Source: Ceratopteris richardii (taxonomy: Eukaryota; Streptophyta; Polypodiopsida; Polypodiales; Pteridaceae). Taken from it: a DNA stretch of 64,000 nt. Location of the stretch: positions 97,702,366-97,766,365 of the forward strand of contig CM035430.1 of NCBI GenBank assembly GCA_020310875.1, in the 5' to 3' direction. Of the stretch, positions 1 through 10,825 are shown piece by piece. Made by a program: the position numbers and the translations under genes. Within the stretch, counting starts at the first letter, position 1, and each line of letters begins with the position of its first letter. The notes under the pieces are model-generated. The model searched no databases and had not been told where the DNA came from. It was given only the letters and a program-made list of their open reading frames with translations.

Positions 1-32
1 GAGTACACATCATATGTATTCAGTTTTTTTTG

Positions 33-104
33 GGCAGAGTGTATTGTCTTTTGCTAAGCAACATCATGGTAATCTTGCTATAGGAAAAGACAACACACTT
101 TGCC
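33..104. repeat. Small foldback (inverted repeat with 20-bp arms)
   Basis: Arms at 33-52 and 85-104 are reverse complements at 18 of 20 positions and enclose a 32-base loop. The arm contains the string AAAGTGTG/TTGTCTTTT, which resembles subterminal motifs of plant CACTA or MITE ends. No target duplication was found, so the class is not assigned. Confidence 0.5.
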
Positions 105-119
105 AAAATTTGTTTTTGC

Positions 120-372
120 AAATATGGTCATCGGTATAAGTGACGGTAGTCCCACTAGGGTCATTGGAATAGACATTGGTACACCCAACGGGCATCGCTA
201 TAAGCGACGGTACACCTAGCATAGGCATCAGTATAACCGTCAGTACCATGAGCACAAGTACTATCGACGCTCATATCGGTGGTTATACCGATGCTCATAC
301 TGATGAATATACCGATGCCTATACCGGCATTTTAATTCCGATGCACATATCGACACCTACACCGACGGTGGG
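120..372. repeat. Degenerate CGAT/GCATCGG-rich repeat region
   Basis: Short related words (GGCATCG.TATAA, CGACGGTA, ATACCGATGC) recur irregularly over about 250 bases. Individual copies have diverged and the spacing is uneven. It resembles the CGAT-core arrays seen further along in gypsy leaders, but no flanking LTR or PBS is visible here. The LINE begins just after it. Confidence 0.5.
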
Positions 373-374
373 GC

Positions 375-3300
375 AAAAATGCGCCCGTTCAATCTCCTCG
401 GTAAAAGCCTGGAAAGCAACCTATGGAGCTACCCTGGAAAAGCCCCCACAAGAACTTATTGCTAAATCGAGATCCAATCCCAACGAAAAAGAAAGATGAA
501 ATCCAAGAAAAGAAAGGACAAAGCTCCCTCCCGCAAAGAGGGCTCACTATGACAATGATCATCATCTCGTTAAATGCTAGAGGGCTAACCGACACCTTAA
601 GAGTGACCATCATTGGTCAATGGGTTCGCGACATTAGCCTAAACCCAGAATTTATATGTATTCAAGAGATTAAAATTGATGGAGAAGACCTCTAGAAACG
701 GCTTAGACATGTCTCCTCGACCCATGTCTGGATTTCAACGGTGCACCAGCAGGGGTCCGATGGAACGGTAATCGGTTTTAATCAATTCTCGTTTGAAAAG
801 CTTGAGAACTCCATTGAAGATGAATGCCATCGATGGATTGCTGTTTCTTTTGGAGCTCCTTTTTGCTTTACTTTAGTTTCCTTGTATGCCCCTAATGGGG
901 AGTTAGAGAGACTGAACACTTGGGCCTCCTTGGACTCGCTCCCCCACAACGTGCTTATTTGTGGTGACTTCAACATGGTGGAGGACCCTATGGACAGATG
1001 GATGGGCAAGGGTAAGGTCATCGGTAGTCGAGAGAAAGAAATGTGGGACAAAACCAAACTGCACTTGGATTTGGTCGAATTCAAAGATTCGAATGGCTTT
1101 TCTTGGTCAAATCTCCAAGCAGGCGAGGACCTGAGGAAAGCTAGACTTGATAGATGCTACATTTCTCAGAGTTTTACTCATCAATGGGGCCACCCTTCCC
1201 TCTCACAATGCACTGACCTCACCATCTCTGATCACTACCCGATCGTTATCACTTTCCAACCTTTCACCAAGATCCGTAAGGCCCCTTGGTTCCATGCCAG
1301 CGTGCTCTCCTTCTCTCTCCCCTCCGTCCATCAAGAAATTGCTGATGTGTGGAAGGAGGTGTTCGCCTCCGGCTTGTCCCTAGCCAAGTGCTAGAGAAGT
1401 GCGGTCAAAAAGTCACGACAAATCATGATTAGATCCAGGAAGACGATCAAGACTGTGCGGCGGGCTCATAGAGAAGCTCTATATCATAGACTCTGGAGGC
1501 TAGAGGAGGAAGTGAACAAAGGAAAATCTCAACCCCAGAAAGGTCTTTGAAAAATCAGAGCACTGCTGAGATATGAGGAAGAAATACGAAGGAAAAATTT
1601 GCAAATTTTCTTCAAGGAGTGGTGGGCTGGCAAAGCCGACAAACCCACCAAAGAGATGTGCTGTATCCTTAAAAGGAAGCATAACAGAGAATCGATCCCC
1701 TTATTGCTAGAATCAAACAACAATGTATGCAATATTGAAGAAGATAATTTTGGGATCATTGAAGGGCACTTCACGAGACTCCTGGGGACTGCGAACCCCC
1801 TCTCCCACCATAGAAGGGACTGCATGGCAGCCATATCTAGGATTTCCCCCCACAGGATACCACTCAACCTTTGTTCCCTGCTTGATGCCCCTATCTCAGA
1901 AGCAGAAATCATTGAGGTCATTGATGCCCTCCCTTCTGGTAAAAGCCTGGGACCTGACGGGCTCACTAATGAGTTCTTTAAATCCTTCAAGTTGGTGGTT
2001 GCCACCCCATCTGGTTTGGCAAGAGGTGCTCAATTTTGGCACGCTTCCATCTTGTCTCGACAATGGCATTATCAAGTTAATACACAAAAAAGGGGAAAAG
2101 AACAGAATAGAGAATTGGCGTCCTATCACGATGCTCCAAACGGGATACAAGATCATTGCCAAAGTCATTTCCAATAAAATCTCTAGCCATTTGAGAGTGT
2201 GGTTAAGCAAGGACCAAAAAGGTTTCATCAAAGGCAGGTCAATTTTCGAAACCATTATAGATATCTGGGAAGGTCTTGACTTTGCAAATGAGTCTAAACA
2301 AGATGTGGTCTTCCTCAAGATTGACTTTGATAAAGCCTACGATAGGCTGGAATGGGACTATATTCTTCAGTCGCTTCAAGATCTTGGATGTAGTCAAAAT
2401 TTCACCAAAATGATCGCGACCCTTGTCGGAAACGCATAGACCCAAATTAACATTAATGGCAAACTTTCGAAGGTGATCAAACTTAGAAGATCTATCAAAG
2501 AAGGATGCCCATTGGCTCCCCTTCTCTTTGCCATTGCAATGGAAGGGCTTAGCAGGCTGGTGGAGCATCAGGTGGAAGCTGGTAATATCAAAGGTCTCCG
2601 TTTGCCTCATGACCACGGCCAGATCACCATGAGACTTTTTGCCGATGATATGAATGCGTTTGTTCACAATGATAGTACCAGCCTGGAGACGTTCAGGAGG
2701 TGTCTTGATACTTTTTGTGAAGCCTCTAGATCCACAATCAACCACTCTAAGACCGCCTTCAGAGCTATTGTTGGGTCACAGCCCGACCTTCTCATCGATC
2801 ATGGATGTCAAATCATTCCGTAGGGCCAAATTTTTTGGCTTCTTGGGATCCCCTTGGGGTTTGGTGTCTCTATGGAACAGCGGTGGAACTGGGTGTTGGC
2901 CAAACTCGAAAACAAGCTTAACTATTGGAGAGGTATGTAAATCAATGTCGCTGGTCGTGCTACGGTTATCAACACGTTCCTCTTATCTTCTACCATTTAT
3001 TTCCTTTCTTGTTGGAGACCAAAAGAGCAAGATCTATCCAAAATGGAAAGTATTTGTAGAAACTTCCTTTGGACGAGTGACCACAATAGGAGGGGGGTGC
3101 CTAAAATCAAGTGGTCCATCTGCACCAGCAAAAGAGATAGTGGGGGCCTTGGTATCCTGGACATTGGGTACATGGCTAACAAACTGGCAGCCAAATGGAT
3201 GATTAAGGCTTGGTGCAATGCGGAGGCCTCGTGGGCCAAGTTGATCTTCAAAAACAAGAAAGAGTTGGCTCTCATGGGTTTCCCAAATTGGAAGAATCTT

Positions 3301-4517
3301 GACATCTTGACCTTGCTATTTTCCTCGATCCTCGTCTTCCTGAAAGGCTCAAATCTTGTGTGATTCCTATGGAAGAGTTGGAATAAAGTTAAAAGCTACA
3401 CAAGAATAAGTGAAGACTGGAAGTGGGCAACTGGTATCAGACGAAACGACTCTATTTGGTTTCCGATCCATGGCATCCGGAGTGTGGAATCTTGGAACAT
3501 TCAAAATGCGAAGAACTTATGGAACAAAGGCTTCAAAAAATGGAAGCATCTTTGGAAACAAGACACCAACCGATGGATCAACTTTGAGGATATTGACCCT
3601 AGCGTCAATATTTCGTACGAAGAATGGAACACTTTGCAAAGCAGATGTCTCGCCTGGGACTGCCACAAAGTTCACCTTCTCATGGGACACGACACGTCGA
3701 GCTCGCTTGGTCTCAAATGGCACAATGGGAATAGCCTATCAAAAATCCCGAACATTAAAGAAACAATTGACTATCAGGTTAACCTCAACAAGAAGTGGTG
3801 CCTATCATGGACGCGGCTTCGATGGGACATGAGGTTCATGGCTATCTGGCACCCCCTCATAGAAATCAAAAAGTTTGTCCTCTTATGGCGAATTCTTCAT
3901 CATGGAATCTGGACTAACCTTAAGGCTAGCAAATTTTGCGGGATTCCTCCTTGGTGCAAACGCTGCTACCGATGTATCAAAGATGTTCCACACATCTTCT
4001 TTACGTGCCCCAACTCCAACAGACTCTGGCAGATGGTTGGAAAAAAACTTAGACTTCAGAAACATCTCAGTTGGAAGCAAGCCCCGTTGGAAGAAGCGAT
4101 CAGCTGCTCCACGACTCTCTGGAACGCCATCAGAGGGGAGGTCCTACGGAAAATCTGGAGGGAAAGATGTGCTTTTAACTTCAGCGACTCCCCCAAAGAG
4201 TGCTCAATTGAGAAATCATTGTTCCTCCTTGGCAAAAGGATCGTTAACTATAAGAAATCCCCCCCCCCCTTTAGGCATCATCAAGTACTCCTTTTGATCA
4301 ATAACAAGCTTAAGCCGAAGTGGGCCCCACATGAGGGTGATGAGACGGTGATTAACCTTCTTTGTAATGCCATCTAAGCTCTCTAAAAGCTTCCCCTGCT
4401 TTGTGGGATTTGGGGGGTCCCGTGGGCACTAGTCCCCTTCTCTTGTACTTTTCTTTATTTAATTCAAGTCTGGGAGAGTAGGCTAATGCCGAACTTCCTT
4501 TATATTAAAAAAAAAAA
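375..4517 (+). mobile_element. LINE (plant L1-type), copy 1, 5'-truncated and degenerate
   Basis: This is a non-LTR retrotransposon of about 4.1 kb. A lysine-rich stretch before position 549 looks like the end of ORF1; the rest of ORF1 is absent. ORF2 encodes apurinic endonuclease, reverse transcriptase and a C-terminal zinc finger. A 3' untranslated tail of about 130 bases (4378-4506), including GTGGGATTTGGGGGGTCCC, ends in an A-run at 4507-4517. A second, diverged copy lies at 14745-18590, and pieces of the same 3' tail recur at 12450-12580, 40090-40255 and 41382-41704. No target duplication was identified, because the left boundary is vague. Confidence 0.93.
549..4377 (+). pseudogene. LINE ORF2: endonuclease / reverse transcriptase / zinc finger, broken
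   Basis: Function in the family: it nicks target DNA and primes reverse transcription at the nick. I start at ATG 549, where the endonuclease motif SLNARGL follows within ten residues. Endonuclease motifs include CIQEIK, LICGDFNMV, ARLDR and SDHYPI (to about 1255). The RT part has SLGPDGLTNEFFK, KKGEKNRIENWRPI, KIDFDKAYDRLEW, GCPLAPLLFAIAMEG and the catalytic FADD at about 2638-2649. A zf-RVT finger (WCKRCYRCIKDVPHIFFTC) lies near 3952-4010. In-frame stops lie at 693, 1392, about 1548, 2437, 2821, 2938 and 3361. A frameshift near 2010 moves the RT into the next frame. The catalytic residues survive, but the reading frame does not. Confidence 0.92.
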
Positions 4518-4552
4518 TTCCTTGTTCAGCACATTCCATAATTGATAACATG
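4515..4552. repeat. 38-bp direct repeat, left copy
   Basis: The sequence from AAATTCCTTGTTC to GATAACATG recurs at 8380-8417 with one mismatch. The left copy begins in the LINE poly(A) tail. The two copies bracket a 3.8 kb block of unrelated repeats (see the matching entry). Confidence 0.85.
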
Positions 4553-4771
4553 CCCCTCAGTTGAAAAAGCAATTGACCTCAGTTGATAAAATATAATAAA
4601 CATGGATCACCAATCATATGTTCCATCATTGAACAAAATAAGCATGTTCTATGTACAAAACACATGCATGGAAATGTTCATGAAGGAGTTACATTAATGT
4701 CCATGGGAATGATATGCAAACATTAAGTGATCATAATGGGGTGATAATGGTGATTTATGTATCCATTGACA
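4553..4771. other. AT-rich non-coding stretch
   Basis: No open frame or recognisable motif. By position it could be 3' untranslated or LTR sequence of the minus-strand gypsy remnant that follows, but no PPT or paired LTR was seen. Confidence 0.3.
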
Positions 4772-5850
4772 TTATTCAATAGAGTGATTTTTATACTTAA
4801 AGAAATATCCATGATATTGAGTACCTATGCATGTAATAGTGACATCATAATCAATTATTTTCTGAGGAACTAAGATTTCAAATTGTTCTTCAATTAAAGG
4901 AGGGCCATCAAGAAGTGGAGTAAGTGGTAAAGTGCCTTTAAATGGTTTAAGTCGGCTAATATGAAAAGATTTATGTGTATTCCAGTAAGATGGCATATCT
5001 AATCTTAATGAATTATCATTAATTTTGTGAATAATGCAAAATGGTCCATAATAGCATGGTGCAAGTTTAATTTTAAGATGTTGCAAAACATTTTTCAAAT
5101 GTCTTTTGATAATACATAACCCTACAAGATCATTCTCCTTAAATTCTTTGGCTAATCATTTTGTATTGACATTACGTTCTTGACTTTTCTGAATCTACTC
5201 ATCATGAACATCACGAAGTATAGAAATGTGATCTTGAGCGGTGGAATCAGCCATCATAATATTGTTTTGAGTGAGTATCATGGGAGTGGAAAACTTTTTA
5301 CCACAAATAATTTCAAAATGTGCACGTCCAATAGTTGTGTGTGTGGTGTGATTGTAAGCAAACTAAAGCAATGGCAACTTGTCATCCCAATTAGTGGGAC
5401 TATCTAATGAATAACAAGACAATAAATCAAGAATAGTGCTATTTGTAGCCTCACTTTGTCCATTACTTTTGGGATGAAATGCACAACTAAAATCTATTTT
5501 AGAATCAAATGTTGAAATAAGGCAACCCAAAAATGATTGCAAAAACAAACACCATGATCAGATAACATTACTTTAAGAAATACATGATGTGGAAAAATTC
5601 ATTTAATGAATAAATTTTGCAACTTGAGGTGCAAAAAACATTTTTCTACAAGGAATGAAATATGAATATTTAATAAACATATCGACTATCATCCAAATCA
5701 TACTGTTATGTGATGAGGTTATAGGAAGACGAGTGATAAAATCCATAGAGATGGTGGTAGTTTAGAGGGATAATCAGCCATAAAAAATCCTTGTAAGTAG
5801 TCATGCAAGGTTCATGTGCATCGGGATAGTGTATAAGTATAAAAATACAT
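4772..5850 (-). pseudogene. Gypsy integrase, degenerate
   Basis: Integrase joins retroelement cDNA to host DNA. Translating the minus strand across several frames shows SMDFITRLP near 5740 (first catalytic Asp), FHPKSNGQSEATNSTILDLL at about 5425-5485 (catalytic Glu block) and the C-terminal part LAPCYYGPF.II, NSLRLDMPSYW and SFHISRLKPF at 4920-5060. The segment around the second Asp is damaged (CFCNHFWVALF-like, with stops). At least three stops and two frame changes make it non-functional. Confidence 0.83.
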
Positions 5851-5869
5851 TGACAAAAACAATGCATGA

Positions 5870-6260
5870 ATTGTATCCTTTCCTAAATGCATGTTTTACT
5901 GGAGTTGAATAATCAATGGAAATAGTTGAAAATCATATCGTGTAGACAAAGTAATTATTTGACCTTTAAATTCAATGTTCAAGGTATGTGTATGGTATTC
6001 AATGCATGGTTTATAATGATAATGAAAAGCCAATACCAAGTTTAACATCATAATATTGCAAAGGTGCAATTTAAAACATTTGTGCATCTACATATGGATG
6101 TATACTAATCATAACATCCTGCACTTCTCTTGTTACATTATAACAACTACCTTGAAATGCAGCTTTCACTTTATACAAGGAAGGAAAAGTTTTAAATTTC
6201 AGTTCTTGCATTCATAAATGTGAAATGAAATCATGTGAACTACCATCTTCATGTAAAATA
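5870..6260 (-). pseudogene. Gypsy aspartic protease region, degenerate
   Basis: The minus strand reads LVSILHEDGSSHDFIS around 6215-6270, matching the active-site region of plant gypsy proteases (usually DGG/DSG-x-S-x-N-F-I); here it is EDGSSHDF. Downstream are short matches to the rest of the fold (VKLGIGF..L near 6010-6040). The catalytic region is altered and several stops follow, so it is a relic. Confidence 0.6.
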
Positions 6261-6429
6261 CTAACTAGTTTGTTATTAATACTGCCCTCTAAGCAAAGTA
6301 AAGAATGAATAGAGATATCGTTACCCAAGGTACTTAGATCCTTCTCCAATACTTCCTCTATCCAAACAACATGAATTTCTTCATTGAAAGCCTCCATATT
6401 ACACATTTGAGATACAATTGGTTTCATGT

Positions 6430-7070
6430 GAAGAGGTCGCAATCAACACTTGATTCTTGTATGTCCAAGTTTACCACAATTCTAGCACGTGATACGTGGT
6501 CGCTTCTGTTGGGCATCCAACATGGAAGCTTGCAAGGTAGGTGGTTTCGTAGGTTGGAGAGATGAAGCACTAGGTGTCGTTGAGTAGTGGGATTGTGGAG
6601 GACATGTAAAGGTTGTCCATGCACATCAAACATGTAAATGATATTAAGGAGGAAGAAAAGAATCCTTAACCTTATCTTGGAAAGCCTTCCATGTAGTCGA
6701 AAGATCTGCACTGTGATGCAAGACATTCCACCATAGTTGAGGCTTCCCTACTAAATAATTAGTATCAAATTTGACTTTTTAACTTTCAGCATATGATTGG
6801 TCAGAATAGAAGTCATCAAATTATGATAACCATGAAAGAACTAAAGGGCCATCCTTACGGCCATCAAACCATAGAAATCAATAATTTTTAACACCAATTT
6901 TGGAATGCGTGCCATCAACTTTAGTAGAGACTAACTTTTACCACCCTTGCAAGGTTATCTTCATCAGGTTGCATCTATCAAAGTACTTCTTTATGTTATT
7001 GGATCTCATTTTAGGAACCTCAAAGTTCATGCCGCAAGAGCTCTAACTATTGCTCCAAGGGTACCTCAGG
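6430..7070 (-). pseudogene. Gypsy gag with CCHC zinc knuckle, degenerate
   Basis: The capsid part reads as FDGRKDGPLVLSWLS, FDDFYSDQSYAE and LNYGGMSCIT on the minus strand at about 6710-6890. This is the FDG...W...F...WW pattern of plant retrotransposon gag, with the second tryptophan changed. A CCHC knuckle, NCGKLGHTRIKC preceded by C and a TAG stop, lies at about 6445-6490. The stop stands where tryptophan or glutamine is usual. Gag would package element RNA. Confidence 0.75.
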
Positions 7071-7264
7071 TAAGGGTGATTCACAAAAATCCTCCATGGT
7101 ATTCATAGGGCCCATGGATATGTGGATGAAGAAACCCCCTTGTTGGATATGCGAAAACAATTTTTGAGATTGCTTTAATTTAAAGAGAAAAAGGAAGGGT
7201 GGCTCTTGAGAATTGAAAAACTAAGTGAGAGATGTAAGTTGTGTTAAATATAAGAAAAGGGAAC

Positions 7265-7395
7265 TAGAGTGACAACACAAAGAAATAGTGTAGTGGTAAA
7301 ACACCACACTAGTGAAAGTGAGGTTGTGGGTTCAAATCCTCCATCCTTGATGAATATAAGACTCCTTATTTCCACTCCTTAATTAAAAGGTGTTC
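7265..7395 (+). mobile_element. tRNA-headed SINE-like element
   Basis: A pol III type-2 internal promoter is visible. The A box is TAGTGTAGTGGT (7286-7297), followed about 32 bases later by the B box GGTTCAAATCC (7329-7339). It is not a tRNA gene: the acceptor stem and anticodon arm do not fold. The 3' boundary is unclear and lies before the repeat at 7510. It sits just upstream (in gypsy sense) of the gypsy gag remnant. Confidence 0.55.
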
Positions 7396-7509
7396 TTGCA
7401 TAGCCAACGGTCACCAAGAGAGCCATGGGTGCCAGGGAAGCCAAAGATTCCAAAGTTATGTCAAAGTTATGTTAAAGTTCTATGCCTTAATCCACACCTT
7501 GGTCAATTC

Positions 7510-7850
7510 CTTGGATTAATCCAAAGGAGTAAATGTAGGTTTAAACGAAGGTGTAAATGGAGTAAGCCTAAGGAGTAAACGTAGGTGTAAACATAGGTGT
7601 AAACATAGGTGTAAACATAGGTATAGCTATAGGTTCAAGTTGAGCTTAAGGAGTAAACATAGATGTAAACATAGGTGTAAATGGAGTAAGCTGAAGGAGT
7701 AAATGTAGGTGTAAACATAGGTTCAAGTTCAAGAACTGGAATAGAATCTTGAATAGGAACTAGAATAGAAACAAAAATAGAAACTAAAACTAAAATAGAG
7801 ATAGGGATCAAAATCAGAATCAAAATCAAAATTAGAATCTTGAAATGATA
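7510..7850. repeat. Tandem GTGTAAACATAG repeat plus AAATAGAA/AATCAAA-rich run
   Basis: From 7510 to about 7735 the word AGGTGTAAACAT recurs with variants inside larger units that begin GGAGTAAA. From 7740 to 7850 the sequence is a purine-rich run of AATAGAAAC and AATCAAA words. ORFs across it are artefacts of low complexity. Confidence 0.8.
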
Positions 7851-8379
7851 ATGTAGCGCAAAACAGAGATTGAGCACAAAAAGATGAACGACTTCAAACT
7901 CCTCTATAGGGATGCGAATAGTGATATGATAACATTGTTACGAGGATCTTAATTCACATGCACACAGAGGATAGAGGTGCTAAAAGCACACAAAAAATAG
8001 ATATGCAAATACACGAGAGTACATAGAATTGGGTTCAATCCCCCCCATGCACTCTGTTTCCACGTCTATAGAGTGCATGCATTTATAGGATTTTTCATTA
8101 TGTCAAAAATACTGGCTATAGTGAGGCGACTTCAAAAAGCAAGCATGAAAGTAAAAAGTTGCTCTCTTTCATGGAGAGCCTTTGCTTTTATGAACAGAAA
8201 TCCTGGTCTACATTGATCCTGGGTTTATTTACAAATTATATAAAATATAAATCCGATTATCGGCGATCGAACATATTCAAAATGTACATGCCCTTTCACG
8301 TCTTTCATGCCCTAATGAACCTTTTGTTGCTATATCAAGACACCAGACACATTAATAACTTAATAAATTAACACTCCAG
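7851..8379. other. Unassigned AT-rich DNA
   Basis: No gene, PBS or PPT was recognised. A run of CCCCCC at 8040-8045 and scattered short ORFs are the only features. Confidence 0.3.
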
Positions 8380-8417
8380 AAATTCCTTGTTCAACACATT
8401 CCATAATTGATAACATG
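8380..8417. repeat. 38-bp direct repeat, right copy
   Basis: This copy matches 4515-4552 with one mismatch and ends exactly where copia RNase-H sequence begins. A TSD of 38 bp is too long for an LTR element or LINE. The pair more likely records a rearrangement, such as break repair with filler DNA, than simple transposition. Confidence 0.8.
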
Positions 8418-9289
8418 TCAAGCATTGGCAGGTGGTTAAGCATGTCTTTTGCTACTAGAGTGGTACCAAGCTAATCGGCTTGTTTTATCCCAAGGGGGGA
8501 TCATTCAGATTTACATGGCTTTTTGACTTAAACTTGGCTGATTGCTATGACACTTGTGTGTCCACTAGTGGTCTTTGCTTCATGCTTCGTAGCTCATTCA
8601 TATCTTGGTTGAGCAAGATGTAGCCTACTATGGCCACGTTTAGTTGTGAGGCATAGCATAGGGAAATTTTCACAAGGATTGTTGAGTGTGTGTGGCTCAG
8701 ATGCCTTTTGGTTGGTCTAGTGTTGATCAATCTTTTGCTACATCATCTTCACTAAAACTTAGGGTGCATTGGAAGTTGTGAGGGGCCCTTTGTTGCATGC
8801 TCACACTAAGCACATTGAGGTGCACTATCATTATATCAGGGAGAGGATCTCTACTAGAGAGATCACTTTGGCATATATGCTTGCATAGGATAATGTTGCA
8901 CACCTTTTCACAAAGGCTCTACCTAAGGAGAAGTTTGAAGCTTTCTACAAAGATTTGGGCTTACTTCCTTTTGTGGATTAATTGCTTTCCTCATAGCTTG
9001 GCACTTCCTTATACATGAGTGCAAGCTGCTTGTTCACCACATCACTCCCAAGGAGGATTTGTTGATTTTTTTCAATAGTGATGTGTGTGAACATACTTAG
9101 GACCACTGGGGCACTTTTAACCCTCTTTAGGAGACTTTTTTCCCATGGCTTGTATATATGCATATAACCCTGATAGGTTACTTATCTTTGCACATTCACT
9201 TGGTAATTTATTCACTGTTGTGTTGTGCCACAAGCTTCTTCTTCTTCCTTGTGTTGCTCATGTTCCTCAGTAGACCTCAAAATCCAACA
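8418..9289 (+). mobile_element. Copia fragment A: RNase H end plus 3' LTR
   Basis: This is the same family as the complete copia at 43561-48709. RNase H sequence (HWQ-type start at 8420, SSFISWLSKM and THTKHIEVHYHY-like words) runs to about 8980 and is broken by many stops. An untranslated stretch and a degenerate PPT (AAGGAGGATT) follow. The LTR runs from 9060 (TGTTGATTTT) to 9289 (ATCCAACA). Everything 5' of RNase H is missing. Confidence 0.85.
9060..9289 (+). repeat. Copia LTR (fragment A)
   Basis: About 230 bases, aligning end to end with the LTRs at 43561-43789 and 48485-48709. Shared blocks are CCCTCTTTAGGAG, CTTGTATATA and AAGCTTCTTCTTCTTCC. The end CCAACA abuts RT sequence of fragment B with no PBS between them. 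Confidence 0.85.
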
Positions 9290-10803
9290 CTTACATGAAG
9301 AAGTGTATGTATTTCAACCCCTTGGTTTTGTGCAAAAAGGGCATGAAAACGAAGTGTGCAGATTGAAGAAGTCATTATATGGTTTGAAGCAAGCACCATG
9401 TGCTTGGTATGAAAAGATATATGTCAACTTGATTGCACATCGTTTTGAGAACAATCCAAGTGAGAGCACCTTATATAATTAAGCATGCAAGTGGTGTACT
9501 TCTGATCATCATGGTATATGATGGTGATTTCTTGCTCACTACTCCTAATGAGAAGCATATTGCTGAATTTAATGCTGATTTGCATGCCTCTTTTGAGACA
9601 TCAAATTTAGGGCATTTGTGTCATCATCTGGGCATTCTGTTTATGCAATTTTGATGGGGGAATATATTTTTGTCAAAAAAATGTATTGACACATTATTGC
9701 AACATTTTGGCCTTGAAGATTGCAAAACTATTGCCACTCCTATATAAATAGTTCTAGGTTCAGTCTCCATGATGATGTAGATGCATTTGATATTTTCTTC
9801 TATCAACAGGTCAGTGGATTCTTGATTTACTTATGCATAACTCAAATTGATATTTAGTTTTCTGTCTCTCAGATGAGCAAGTTTATGCATTGCACATGTG
9901 TTAAGGATTGGCAATAGGTTCAGTGCATCTTTTGATGTTTGAGTGGTACCCGACTACTTGGATTGTTTTATCCCAAGAGAGGATCATTAGCTCTAGATTT
10001 ACATGCTTTTTCTAATTCACATTAGGCTTGTTGTTATGACACTCATGTGTCCACCATGTTTTTTGCTTCATGCTTGATAGCTCATGCATATCTTGGTTGA
10101 GCAAGAAGTAATTGTGACCACTTCTAGTTGTGAGGTTGAGTACAATTTACTTTCACAGTGACTATTGAACGTGCGTGGCTTAAATGCCTTTTGGCTGATT
10201 TGGGTGTTGATCAGTCTTCTACCACCACCATCTTCATTGACAGTCATAGTGCATTGAGAATTCTGAGGAACATTGTAATCCATGATCACACTAAGCACAT
10301 TGAGGTGCAATGTCATTATGTCAGGGAGATGTGAGGTGCAATGTCATTATGTGAGGGAGATGTTCTCTACTAGAGAGATCATTTTGGATTATTTGCCCAT
10401 ACACGATAATTCTGCAAACCTTTTCACAAAGGATGTGCCTAACGAGAAGTTTGAAGCTTTTTGCAAAGCTTTGGGATTACTTTCTTTTTGTGGATTGATC
10501 TCTTTCCACTTACCTTAGCACTTCCTTATACATGAGTGCCAGTTCCTCGTTCACCACATCACTCTCGGGCGAATTTTTTGATATATTTGAGTAGTGATGT
10601 GTGTGAACACACTTAGGACCACCAGCGCACATTTTTCCCTCTTTAAGAGGTTTTTTGCCCTAGCTTGCGTAAATGCCTATAACCCTATGGTTTAATTAGC
10701 TTTGTACATTCACTTGGTAATACAATCTATGTTGTGTTGTGCTCCAATATTCTTCTTCTTCCTTGGGCTATTTGTGTGCTTCCATACACCTTGAACTCCA
10801 ACG
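9290..10803 (+). mobile_element. Copia fragment B: RT, RNase H and 3' LTR
   Basis: This starts inside reverse transcriptase at a point equivalent to 47229 of the complete element (HEEVYVFQPLGF, then VCRLKKSLYGLKQAP at about 9356-9400). The catalytic YVDD has become YDGD (VYDGDFLLTTPNEKH, 9511-9555). RNase H follows at 9830-10490 with many stops. A 30-base near-duplication at 10301-10360 repeats GAGGTGCAATGTCATTATGT. The LTR occupies 10576-10803. The 5' part (LTR, gag, protease, integrase) is absent. Confidence 0.85.
10576..10803 (+). repeat. Copia LTR (fragment B)
   Basis: Homologous to the 9060-9289 LTR and closest to it: both have ACTTAGGACCAC and CACTTGGTAAT where the complete element differs. 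The first bases are altered to TTTTGATATA. Confidence 0.8.
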
Positions 10804-10825
10804 CTCACAAGTCCCAAAGTCAATA

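Larger units (their letters stand above)
4772..7070 (-). mobile_element. Ty3/gypsy remnant lacking RT and RNase H
   Basis: Read on the minus strand, gag, CCHC knuckle, protease and integrase follow each other in the usual order from 7070 down to 4772. The reverse transcriptase and RNase H that should lie between protease and integrase are missing. All domains carry stops and shifts. No LTR pair was found. The integrase tail (FHISRLKPF) is of the plant chromovirus-like kind, but no chromodomain could be confirmed. Confidence 0.85.

Noticed and set aside
7265..7345. Functional tRNA gene
   Set aside because: A and B boxes are present, but the acceptor stem and anticodon arm do not pair.
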